Source: an uncultured Pseudomonadota bacterium (GTDB lineage: Bacteria; Bdellovibrionota_B; Oligoflexia; Oligoflexales; CAIYRB01). From it: a stretch of DNA of 49,615 nucleotides. The stretch covers positions 1 to 49,615 of the forward strand of contig CAIWTN010000087.1 in NCBI GenBank assembly GCA_903915625.1. Direction: 5' to 3'. Numbering within the stretch: the stretch's first letter is position 1; each line of letters begins with the position of its first letter. A program made the position numbers and the translations under genes. Shown here piece after piece: positions 8,656 through 16,689 of this stretch. The notes under the pieces are model-generated. The model had not been told where the DNA came from. It did no database searches and saw only the letters and a program-made list of their open reading frames with translations.

Positions 8656-9989
8656 GCTACGTTATCTCCCTGCTTGAAGAGGTCGAGATCTGCCTGGCGC
8701 AGAAGCTCACTTACAAGTTTAGTTACGTTGACATCGACTACGCTCATGCTTGATTCGATTTTGAAATCACCGACTGCGATTTCCCCATCTTTCAGCAGAG
8801 CTTCCTTCAGATCTGGGGGAGCAACAGCGGCAACACGATCGAATAGTTCAGGATGGACATGAACTCGAATCTTTCCGGGCTCGACCGACTCTGTAATGGC
8901 TCGCTGAAGTACCATCATAAAAGTTTCAGTATTAATACTAAATTCACGCTTTATCAGAGCTTCTGCCATGGCCTGGCATAATTCATAAAAATTTTCCTGA
9001 ACATTTTCTAAGATGTTTTTTTTGAGCGAACTAAATTCCTGAACTAGTTCATTAAGGTTGCCAAATATCTGTTGCGCGGTCTCGCGCATTTGCAGCTCCG
9101 CCTTCTCTTCTCCAGCACGAAAACCATCTCTATATCCCTGTGCTTTGGCAATCTCAGCGGCCTCTGCCCATTTTTTTTCCTGCTGTTTTTCTTCTTCTAA
9201 GCGATCGCGATAAGTTCTCATCGCGGCCTGTTCCGGATCAGTAACTTCATTTGATGAAGCATGTGATGGGCCCGGAGATACCGGGATGAACTCATCCTCT
9301 ATAGCGCCTGGCTCTCTGCCGGGCCTTTGCGGTGGCTGTGAGGGGGGATCTGTTGCCGTGTTTTTCAGTCCTTTAATGGCCTCACCGACTGCTTCCATGT
9401 ACTGCCACTGATGTTGACTACCAGTAACCATAGGTCCGCCGCCTGGGACAGCCTTACTGCCAGCCGCTGAGAAAATCTGAGCATCGTCGGGGACACTTTT
9501 GTAAATTACTGGAGTCTTAACTTCCTCAGCGATATTTTCAATCTCAACCGCTGCACTAGTTGGGGAATTTTTGTCCGCACCTGAAGCTTTCGCAAGAGTG
9601 CGCTTTCTTTCCTCACGTTCCTGCTCGTGTTGCTGAATTAAACGTAGCTCATACTCGTACTCGTCGTCTTCCTTTTGAAAATCACCACTTGCACGCCGCG
9701 CAGCGTCTCTGCGCCATTGTTTGGTGAAATCAATCGGCATCAGAATAGAGCGCCGTTGATCTGACGGAACTAGGTCCTGATCAAACTTATGTGGATCCGC
9801 AACCCGGTCGCTGATCTCGTCCTTTGGGTGATAATCAGCATGAATAATTGAGCGCGTCGCATTATCTTTGTGAATCACATTTGTTGTATTAATTTCCTCG
9901 AAGTTGAATTCGACCAAGGAAATCTTCTCGAGGACTTTTGCCCCTTTTTTGATGAATCTACCCTGCTTTTTCGGCCCATCAAAATTCAT
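8652..9989 (-). CDS. fliH: FliH, flagellar export ATPase regulator with long N-terminal extension
   Basis: A 445-residue protein whose last 200 residues (about 245-445) form the coiled coil and C-terminal domain of FliH, the peripheral stalk that binds FliI and the C-ring protein FliN. The segment GYRDGFRAGEEKAELQM and the end IRVHVHPELFDRV ... GDFKIESSMSVVDVNVTKLV are typical. FliH is usually near 230-260 residues; here the first 240 or so are extra, charged and Pro/Gly-rich, with no recognisable fold. Start ATG 9989 has an AGGAGG site. It lies 20 bases after fliF, with no fliG between them. The stop overlaps fliI. Confidence 0.9.
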   Translation of the reverse strand: MNFDGPKKQGRFIKKGAKVLEKISLVEFNFEEINTTNVIHKDNATRSIIHADYHPKDEISDRVADPHKFDQDLVPSDQRRSILMPIDFTKQWRRDAARRASGDFQKEDDEYEYELRLIQQHEQEREERKRTLAKASGADKNSPTSAAVEIENIAEEVKTPVIYKSVPDDAQIFSAAGSKAVPGGGPMVTGSQHQWQYMEAVGEAIKGLKNTATDPPSQPPQRPGREPGAIEDEFIPVSPGPSHASSNEVTDPEQAAMRTYRDRLEEEKQQEKKWAEAAEIAKAQGYRDGFRAGEEKAELQMRETAQQIFGNLNELVQEFSSLKKNILENVQENFYELCQAMAEALIKREFSINTETFMMVLQRAITESVEPGKIRVHVHPELFDRVAAVAPPDLKEALLKDGEIAVGDFKIESSMSVVDVNVTKLVSELLRQADLDLFKQGDNVA

Positions 9990-10009
9990 CGCTGCTCTCC
10001 TCCTCAGAC

Positions 10010-11632
10010 TTAAGTTGACTGATGCGGACTAAGCATAAGTCTGATGGCCTCAGTGGTTCGTTTTGGCTCATTTTTAGCGAGGTAGAGCACTTGCTCTTGC
10101 GGAGTCAATTTATCAAACGGGACATCCTCCTTGACCTGTACATTCTGTAATGCTCCGATATCTAAATCAGGGCGGAAGTCTTCGATAACTTGCTGATCAT
10201 GTTTGCGTTGCGGATTATAAGACAGCCAGCGGAAATAAGGTCTGACGATAAAGGCAAAGAACAGTACAAGTGCTAGTGCGGCGGCAGAAGAAAGCGCCAG
10301 AGTGCTGACATATTGGTCCGTTTCCTTCTTCTCACTCTTGATAGCTTCGACCTGCATAGGATTGAGCTGGAACATCATATTACGAACCGTGACTAAATCA
10401 CCTCGCTTGTCATCGAATCCAATGGATGACCGAACCAGCTCCTCAATTTGTTTAATTTCTTCCTCTGGACGAGCCTCAAACGGTGGTCTTGTGCCGTCCG
10501 GTGGATATTCCTGCTTGCCGTCCACCAGAACTGCCGCAGAAAGCCTCAGAATCTTTCCCAGTGGAAGCGTCTTCTGACTGACTTTCTTGGCAATTTCGAA
10601 GTTAACAATCTCTGAATCTTTTTTGTTTTGCGTACTAGACTGATTAACGTTTAGTTGTTCCTGTTCACCAGGAACGTTGGATTTGCTGCCAGGTATGCCA
10701 GTAGGATTTAGGCCCGTTCCGCTTAAGGAGAAGCCCTGTGTCTCGCGGGAAACAGGCACCACTCGATCTGGATCCACATCTGAGATGGTCTGCGACTCTT
10801 GCGTAAAGTCGACCGTTGCATCTACCTTAACCTCGACCTTCTCTGCACCTACAATACGACCAACGATACCGCGAATGTTCTCCTCATACTGCTTTTCGAT
10901 GGCCCTCTTATAACTCGTCATCTCTTTGGTCATCTTCGCGCTGGAGTCTTCACTCTCAACTTCAGTTAGCATCTTGCCTTCGCCATCTATAATCGTGACA
11001 TTGTTAGGCTTAAGACCTTCAACTGAGCGCGAGACGAGATTTACGATACCTCTGACTTGTTTCTTATCCAGTTCAAAGCCACGTCTGGTTTTCAGATAAA
11101 TGGCCGCAGTCGGCTCCAATTTATCCTCAAGAAAAAGACTGCTTTTAGGCGATACTATGTGAACTTTAGCCGCTGTTAATCCATCAATCATCATGATGGT
11201 TCGGGATAACTCGCCCTGGATCGCTCTCTGCTTATTAATACGTTGCTCAAAATCAGTCCGGGTAAAATCTTGCGCGTCGAATTTTTCCCAACCTACCACC
11301 CCATGCGCTGGCAGGCCCTCGTTTGCGAGTTTGAGCCTTGTTTCTGCTACTTGGCTCGTTGGAACTTTCACGCCTTTAGCATCAACTTGATAGTCGATGA
11401 TATTACTGCGCTTGAAGAAGCCAGTGATCTGCTGAGTATCCTCCGCAGAGAGACCGACAAATGCGTACTCATACGGGTCTTGTGGCCTCAGCATAACGCC
11501 AGCCGTAATCAGACCCGACAGAACAAGCACCGCCAAACCGGCGACAGCTGCCTTCTTTCCGCCGCTTAATTTCCCCCAGGCTTCACCTAGGCCAGAAAAA
11601 TATTTTGCTAGAAATTCGCGAAAGTTATTCAC
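10010..11632 (-). CDS. fliF: Flagellar MS-ring protein FliF
   Basis: A 540-residue MS-ring subunit, the inner-membrane foundation of the basal body. There are two membrane segments, about 27-48 (AAVAGLAVLVLSGLITAGVM) and 443-465, flanking a periplasmic region with ring-building motifs (GVVGWEKFDAQDFTRTDFEQ, then INKQRAIQGELSRTI). The end, VLYLAKNEPKRTTEAIRLML, matches the conserved C-terminal helix that docks FliG, so a FliG partner is expected although none is encoded next to it. The start is GTG 11632; fliE ends 23 bases upstream. Confidence 0.95.
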   Translation of the reverse strand: MNNFREFLAKYFSGLGEAWGKLSGGKKAAVAGLAVLVLSGLITAGVMLRPQDPYEYAFVGLSAEDTQQITGFFKRSNIIDYQVDAKGVKVPTSQVAETRLKLANEGLPAHGVVGWEKFDAQDFTRTDFEQRINKQRAIQGELSRTIMMIDGLTAAKVHIVSPKSSLFLEDKLEPTAAIYLKTRRGFELDKKQVRGIVNLVSRSVEGLKPNNVTIIDGEGKMLTEVESEDSSAKMTKEMTSYKRAIEKQYEENIRGIVGRIVGAEKVEVKVDATVDFTQESQTISDVDPDRVVPVSRETQGFSLSGTGLNPTGIPGSKSNVPGEQEQLNVNQSSTQNKKDSEIVNFEIAKKVSQKTLPLGKILRLSAAVLVDGKQEYPPDGTRPPFEARPEEEIKQIEELVRSSIGFDDKRGDLVTVRNMMFQLNPMQVEAIKSEKKETDQYVSTLALSSAAALALVLFFAFIVRPYFRWLSYNPQRKHDQQVIEDFRPDLDIGALQNVQVKEDVPFDKLTPQEQVLYLAKNEPKRTTEAIRLMLSPHQST

Positions 11633-11655
11633 TCAGCATCCCGTCAGACTAAAGT

Positions 11656-11997
11656 TTAGACTGGCATCCGCATGACTTCTGAATAGGCTTCAAGAGCTTT
11701 ATTGCGAAGCTGAACCATCAGATTGAAGGACAATTCAGCCTGTGTGGCAGCTAACATGGTTTCGTGTATGTTTTCAGCTTTTCCAGTCGCCATCTCCATA
11801 CCCATTCGGTCGGCCTTCTGGCTGCTCTGGTTGACATCTTGAATTGTCTTTTGCAGATGGTCAGCGAAGGACATGCCATCGCCTTTGCCCTTTTCTTTCG
11901 CTCCATCAGCGCCAACACTGGTTGCCTCCCGCTGGATATCGCGAAGGCTATTGAGTATTTGCTCCGAGAACTTACTGGTAGCGGCGATTTGACTCAC
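11656..11997 (-). CDS. fliE: Flagellar hook-basal body junction protein FliE
   Basis: A 113-residue protein joining the MS ring to the rod. The C-terminal half (MSFADHLQKTIQDVNQSSQK and NIHETMLAATQAELSFNLMV, then QLRNKALEAYSEVMRMPV) carries the conserved FliE pattern, ending in the usual EVMRM(P/Q)V motif. Start GTG 11997 follows GAGG at a five-base spacing. It sits between flgC and fliF, the standard order. Confidence 0.94.
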   Translation of the reverse strand: MSQIAATSKFSEQILNSLRDIQREATSVGADGAKEKGKGDGMSFADHLQKTIQDVNQSSQKADRMGMEMATGKAENIHETMLAATQAELSFNLMVQLRNKALEAYSEVMRMPV

Positions 11998-12022
11998 GGG
12001 AACCTCTAATCATTTTGAGGAA

Positions 12023-12466
12023 TTAGCGACCGATCTCGAGCGCCTTCATGGCCATTTGCTTAGCGTCGTTTAGAGCCGTAGCATTCGCTTCAAAGGCTCG
12101 TGTCGCAGAAATCATATTCACCATTTCGCTCATCACTTGCACGTTAGGTAGGTCAACGTATCCAGTCGCGTCAGCGTCAGGATTGCTTGGATCAAACACG
12201 TGCCGCGGTGCCTTGGTATCTTTATGGATGTCGACTACCTGAACTTTACGAAGCTCGGTACCGTGTCCGCTGGTGTCATTAAGATAATCTTCAAACTGGT
12301 TACCCGTAGGTACCGCTGAGACTACAACATCGCGACGACGATAAGGTCCGCCCTCGTCGCCTCTTGTAGTCTGGGCGTTGGCCAGGTTGGCACTTAAAAC
12401 GTTCATTCGAACGCGTTGCGCTGCAAGACCGGATGAACTTATGTCCATTGCCTTAAAGAAACTCAT
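12023..12466 (-). CDS. flgC: Flagellar proximal rod protein FlgC
   Basis: A 147-residue rod subunit. The N-terminal rod signature (SSGLAAQRVRMNVLSANLAN) and the C-terminal helix (MVNMISATRAFEANATALND) are characteristic of FlgC, as is the YVDLPNVQVMSEM segment. It is exported through the flagellar type III system, with no cleaved signal peptide. Its ATG overlaps the flgB stop by four bases (ATGA), implying coupled translation. Confidence 0.96.
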   Translation of the reverse strand: MSFFKAMDISSSGLAAQRVRMNVLSANLANAQTTRGDEGGPYRRRDVVVSAVPTGNQFEDYLNDTSGHGTELRKVQVVDIHKDTKAPRHVFDPSNPDADATGYVDLPNVQVMSEMVNMISATRAFEANATALNDAKQMAMKALEIGR

Positions 12467-12891
12467 CCGCGACCTCCGTTAATTGCGTACTTCAGCATGC
12501 CCACCTTGCGATTGATGACCTCAACAGCAGAACGGTAAAGCATCTGGTTCTGTGCCATCCGCACCATTTCGTCGTCGACATCAACTGTGTTTCCGTCTTC
12601 GCCGACGCTCTCTGTAGGCTTGATATAAACATCAGCACGCATTTTCCCGTTCGCCTGGGTGAAGGCATTACGAAAATGCTTTTCGTTACTGACCTTAATT
12701 GGCACCTTGCCATCAAGTTTTGCCATGCTACCCAACTGATCTTCGAAATCGTAACCTAGAGCGCGAAAACCAGGTGTTTCTGCATTGGCAATGTTGCCAG
12801 AGATCACTTCACTGCGCTTCAAACGCTGGTCTAGTGAAGCCATCTGAAGTCTGTCAGCGAAGTTAAAAACTCCGCCCATCATACCTTTCAT
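12463..12891 (-). CDS. flgB: Flagellar proximal rod protein FlgB
   Basis: A 142-residue rod subunit with the conserved [19 protein letters not shown] stretch near residues 24-42 and a C-terminal rod helix ([20 protein letters not shown]). It starts at ATG 12891 behind GGGAG and overlaps the stop of the sigma-54 activator by four bases. This is the first structural gene of the operon. Confidence 0.96.
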   Translation of the reverse strand: MKGMMGGVFNFADRLQMASLDQRLKRSEVISGNIANAETPGFRALGYDFEDQLGSMAKLDGKVPIKVSNEKHFRNAFTQANGKMRADVYIKPTESVGEDGNTVDVDDEMVRMAQNQMLYRSAVEVINRKVGMLKYAINGGRG

Positions 12892-13976
12892 GATGCTCTC
12901 CCAGTCGTCGGCGCCATGACATCGATGCCTTCCGCCGTAAATTCGTTAATCTTGTTGCGAAGAGTCCTAAGGCTGATGCCCAATGTCTTAGCAGCGTGGG
13001 TACGGTTACCCTGATGGTGTTTTAGGGTTTCGAGGATAAAGTGGGTCTCAAGGTCCTTCAGTGGTTTTCCTATAGGCAAAAAGGTCACCCACTCTGAGTT
13101 GATCCCTGTGACGTCGCTGTCGATGGGTAGGCCGGCATCAGAAATTTCACGGCCGTTGGAGAGTAGTACGGCTCTTTGAATCACATTCTGTAATTCACGA
13201 ACATTTCCCGGCCAGGGGTGAGATTTAAGCTTAGCTTTTGCAGATGGCGAGATCTCAAGAATTTCTTTGCCAAACTGATCACAATATTGACGTAAGAAAT
13301 ACCTTGCCAGCACTTCGATATCATTCGGTCTATCACGCAGTGCTGGAACTTCTAGCTGAATGACATGCAAGCGGTAGTAAAGATCCTGGCGGAAGTGACC
13401 TTGCGCTACAGCTTGGGTCAAATCCCGGTTAGTAGTGGCGATAATTCGGGTTTTGATTGGGATCGGGCCGCTACCGCCCACTCGCTCAATTTCTTTCTCT
13501 TGTAAGGCACGTAACAACTTAGCCTGCAATGCAGGATCCATCTCGGTTACTTCGTCTAACAGCAAAGTACCGTTAGTAGCCAACTCGAACTTGCCAATAT
13601 GACGCTGATGGGCACCGGTGAAGGCACCTTTTTCGTGACCAAACAATTCACTTTCTAGTAGGTTCGATGGAAGTGCAGCGCAATTAACCGCAACAAATGG
13701 CTCATCGCGACGATTGGAATGAGCATGAACTTGCCTTGCAATGACCTCTTTACCAGTGCCCGACTCACCAGTAATCAACACCGGCACAGCAGTGTCTTTG
13801 ATCTGCTCAACAATCTCTTTGATCCTGAGCATTTTTTCGTCAGCAGCAAGAAACACGTTACAATTTTGGCTACGCTCCTGGGCATACTGCAAGTAGTCTG
13901 TGGCTGTCGGTTTATCGCTAGGTATGCTGGATGGTGTTGAGTTGGGCGTCGCGGTCGTTGCGGTCGTTGCGTTCAT
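12888..13976 (-). CDS. Receiver-less sigma-54-dependent activator of flagellar genes (FlgR/FleQ-type)
   Basis: A 362-residue AAA+ enhancer-binding protein. Residues 1-30 are a Thr/Pro/Ser-rich tail without receiver, GAF or PAS domain. The AAA+ domain has Walker A GESGTGKE at 70-77, the sigma-54-contacting GAFTGA loop at 117-122, and a Walker B region LLLDEV. The C-terminus has a Fis-type helix-turn-helix ([20 protein letters not shown]). Such proteins drive sigma-54 promoters of class II flagellar genes. With no regulatory domain, activity may be set by expression level or a partner protein. Start ATG 13976 follows AAGGGG. It sits second in an operon that itself has a consensus sigma-54 promoter, suggesting positive autoregulation (inference). 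Confidence 0.93.
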   Translation of the reverse strand: MNATTATTATPNSTPSSIPSDKPTATDYLQYAQERSQNCNVFLAADEKMLRIKEIVEQIKDTAVPVLITGESGTGKEVIARQVHAHSNRRDEPFVAVNCAALPSNLLESELFGHEKGAFTGAHQRHIGKFELATNGTLLLDEVTEMDPALQAKLLRALQEKEIERVGGSGPIPIKTRIIATTNRDLTQAVAQGHFRQDLYYRLHVIQLEVPALRDRPNDIEVLARYFLRQYCDQFGKEILEISPSAKAKLKSHPWPGNVRELQNVIQRAVLLSNGREISDAGLPIDSDVTGINSEWVTFLPIGKPLKDLETHFILETLKHHQGNRTHAAKTLGISLRTLRNKINEFTAEGIDVMAPTTGRAS

Positions 13977-14004
13977 GAAATCCCCTTCCCGGTTTTATAG
14001 AGAT

Positions 14005-16416
14005 CTACTGAAGCTGGCTGAGGCGTTCCTTGGCCAGATTCGAGTAAAAAAGATTGTTGCCGTCCTCACTCGCTTTCTTGAAAGATTCGATCGCTTCAGC
14101 ACGGCGGCCGGCGCGGTAAAGCAGAAGGCCACCTTTGTACAAAGCCTCGGCGCGGCCTTCCCAATTTTCGGCATCAGCACCCACCTGCGCCAGAAGGCGA
14201 CCAGCGTCTAAATACTGATTGGCTTTGCGGTAATCTTCAGCGAGGCTCGTGAGTTCAGATGCCCAGACTTTCTTGGCTGCCGCATCGTCGGCAAACTCTT
14301 TAGGCGTCATATATTTGAGTAGACTGATGGCCTGCTTACGCTCACTTGCCATGCCTAATTGGCCAAAACGTTTACCAAGATCTGTCAGCATTAAGACAGC
14401 GCTACCTGACGGGCTGAAATTACGCGTCCAGTCGGTGTTTTCACCGCCATTCTGGGTCGACTTTTTCGTCGTTAGGGCATCGGTCCAGTTACTGAGCACG
14501 ATCCTCGGACCAATGCGAATTTTGGCGGGGCTTTTAATCGTCTGCTCAAATGGCTCTTTATAGGCGACTGTGAGCTTAGCTTTTTCCTCTACACTTAGTC
14601 GGTCCCACGCCTGTTCCGCCGATTTGTCAGCATTACGACTTAGTGCTGCAAGAGTGCTAATGCGGCTCGGGTCGGCACCATTCTGCTTCGCTTCCTCTGC
14701 TCCCTCACCGGCAGTGACTGCCAGCCAAAAAGAGGCTTTAAAGCGGTCCGGACCTTCAGTGCTAGATTTTGCCGCTGCTGCGTATAGATCGATCGCTTTT
14801 GAACTCTGACCAAGCTTTCGGTACGCTTCGGCTAAAGACCAAGCAATTTTCGTCGATTGCTTTACCTTTTGCCGGGACTTTGGCAGTGACTCGAAGTCGT
14901 CTATAGCTTCGACCAATTTGCCAGACTCAATTTTTGACTGAAGATTCGCGTTAAGCTTAGCATCGAATCTTTGTTCCAGGTCGCTCTTATAGGGTTCAGC
15001 GCCACTACCGGTAAACCGCTTAAAATAGCCCTCAGCAAATTGTCCCGTTGAACGCTGCCATGCCGTATTTGGATTCAGCATGTCGCTCAGAAGCAAACTG
15101 GCCGTCAGAAAGGCCGTCCGCGAGCTTTCTACCACGGGGTAAGACGATACTAGTGCAGCATGAACTGGCCCGGTAAGTGCCGGCAATGCTTTTGCATCCG
15201 AACCCTTAGCAGTCGCTGTGGCAGCGCCCCACCAGGCCTGGCGCAGAGCAATTTGAGCTGCCAGCTCCCCGTTCTGACGTGGTTTGATCGTCGCAAGCGG
15301 CACTAAAAGTTTATTCAGTGCACCAACGTTTTCCGACTCAAGATTGCGAATAGCTGCAATGTCCAGCTTCCGAAGTTTAGCGAAGTCAGCTAGAGGGCTC
15401 TCAGGGTGCTTTTGCACTAAAGCGGCAAAATATCCGTCAGCCAGCGTCAGATTACCTTGACCGAGCTGCGCTTCCGCGAAACGCCATAAATGAAGAGCAT
15501 CGCGGTCGAATACACTATGGTCACGACGCAAAACCTGTTCGTAGGCGACGAGCGCTTTCGCTTCGTGACCCATATTAAATAGTTTTCCCGCATAGTCTGC
15601 CATGGCCTCGGCGGAGCTAAGGACCTGAGGTTGTGCCGTAGGTAGCTTGGGCCTTCGACTTAGACCTTCTTCGTAGGCAGCTGTCTTCAAGGCGTAAATA
15701 TAAGGAGGAAAGTCGCGCCATGCTTTGCCCGTTCCATCTTGGGCTTGCCGCATACCAGCACTTAGCTGTTCAGGAGTCACGAAGAGCTGGGAGGGTGGCG
15801 CCACCAGTAATTTGCGGCCAGAGGGATTTGGAGTTGGCGCAGTGGTTGACACAAAAGGGTCGGTCGATCCCGGGGCTACGAGCTTAAATTTGCTAGGCTC
15901 ATTTTGCTCAGGGCGAACCGCATTTGATTCGCTCCTGCTGCTATTAGTGCTCTCGGGGCTTGCGTTGCTACCACTTTCGGAGGCAATAGGCATCCCGGTG
16001 CTCGGGTCGCGTTCTTCGGTAAAATCAGCATCGTAAATATCTACCGCAACCCGAAATGGCTCTTTAAAAGTACTGACCAAGGCACGCACATCGCGGTCAC
16101 GCAGGATGAATTTAACCTCGGTACCGTAGGGACCCAGTTCTTTTATAATCGTTCTCTTAATCAATCGTTCATCGTACTGATCTAAAGCAGGCAGTTCGTT
16201 TGGGGCGGTCTTGTGGAAGGTCAATACCAAAGCATGGGCGCTCTTATCATAGCGCTGAGTCACTTCACGCTCAGTGGTGAATGGCAGAACTAGTTGCGTA
16301 TAGATTCCTGCAGCTAGGCCTTGAGTGGCGCTCATGACAGTCATCATGATGCCTACGGCAACCAGCGCAGCTCTGAAAATTTGAAGTGGCAGGGGCGATC
16401 GACGCATGGGCAGCAT
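14005..16416 (-). CDS. Secreted AMIN-like/TPR protein, first gene of the flagellar operon
   Basis: An 803-residue protein with a probable signal peptide (hydrophobic residues about 13-36, ending LAAG). Residues about 37-130 form a beta-rich region (VTQRYDKSAHALVLTFHKTA ... PFRVAVDIYDADF) resembling AMIN domains, which target peptidoglycan or secretin complexes. Next comes a Ser/Asn/Pro linker (about 135-200), then many TPR-like helix pairs up to the end (for example ALVAYEQVLRRDHSVFDRDA and YKGGLLLYRAGRRAEAIESF). It is probably periplasmic, so a role in anchoring or placing the flagellum in the wall is plausible, but nothing here proves it. It starts 34 bases after the expected start point of the sigma-54 promoter and ends 28 bases before the activator gene. 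The ribosome site is poor. Confidence 0.75.
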   Translation of the reverse strand: MLPMRRSPLPLQIFRAALVAVGIMMTVMSATQGLAAGIYTQLVLPFTTEREVTQRYDKSAHALVLTFHKTAPNELPALDQYDERLIKRTIIKELGPYGTEVKFILRDRDVRALVSTFKEPFRVAVDIYDADFTEERDPSTGMPIASESGSNASPESTNSSRSESNAVRPEQNEPSKFKLVAPGSTDPFVSTTAPTPNPSGRKLLVAPPSQLFVTPEQLSAGMRQAQDGTGKAWRDFPPYIYALKTAAYEEGLSRRPKLPTAQPQVLSSAEAMADYAGKLFNMGHEAKALVAYEQVLRRDHSVFDRDALHLWRFAEAQLGQGNLTLADGYFAALVQKHPESPLADFAKLRKLDIAAIRNLESENVGALNKLLVPLATIKPRQNGELAAQIALRQAWWGAATATAKGSDAKALPALTGPVHAALVSSYPVVESSRTAFLTASLLLSDMLNPNTAWQRSTGQFAEGYFKRFTGSGAEPYKSDLEQRFDAKLNANLQSKIESGKLVEAIDDFESLPKSRQKVKQSTKIAWSLAEAYRKLGQSSKAIDLYAAAAKSSTEGPDRFKASFWLAVTAGEGAEEAKQNGADPSRISTLAALSRNADKSAEQAWDRLSVEEKAKLTVAYKEPFEQTIKSPAKIRIGPRIVLSNWTDALTTKKSTQNGGENTDWTRNFSPSGSAVLMLTDLGKRFGQLGMASERKQAISLLKYMTPKEFADDAAAKKVWASELTSLAEDYRKANQYLDAGRLLAQVGADAENWEGRAEALYKGGLLLYRAGRRAEAIESFKKASEDGNNLFYSNLAKERLSQLQ

Positions 16417-16689
16417 TTGCTCGGTGAAAGGGGGAAATTGGGGAGGGGTCCCCTATATCAAGCAATTTATGTGCCAGGTTTGCCCACCGCCGGAAATCCG
16501 CCTGGGACGGGATTGCCGCTCTCACGACTGCCAAATAACCGCCACTATTAGGCGTCAAACTAGTGACAGCAACCGCCTTTTCTTGTCAGTATTTTGGCGG
16601 CTGTGGTACGACTTTTGGTACGGTGATGACAATCCACAGATAGCTTCAGTTGCCCAGGCAAGGGTCGCGATTAAAAAGGCGGCAAGATT
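16417..16689. other. Divergent promoter region, flagellar operon / hldE
   Basis: 273 bases. The left part holds the sigma-54 promoter of the flagellar operon. I see no convincing sigma-70 promoter for hldE in the right part. A TGGTACG-N4-TTGG string on the plus strand lacks the essential GC of a -12 element. Confidence 0.5.
16461..16476 (-). promoter_or_regulatory. Sigma-54 (-24/-12) promoter of the flagellar operon
   Basis: Read on the minus strand the site is TGGCACATAAATTGCT, matching the sigma-54 consensus TGGCAC-N5-TTGC with exact GG-N10-GC spacing and a preceding pyrimidine. The expected start point is near 16450, giving a leader of about 34 bases before ATG 16416. Placement directly ahead of an operon that encodes a sigma-54 activator strengthens the call. 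Confidence 0.88.

Noticed and set aside
16602-16625. Plus-strand sigma-54-like string TGGTACGACTTTTGGT upstream of hldE
   Set aside because: The -12 element has GG instead of the essential GC and the -24 is imperfect.
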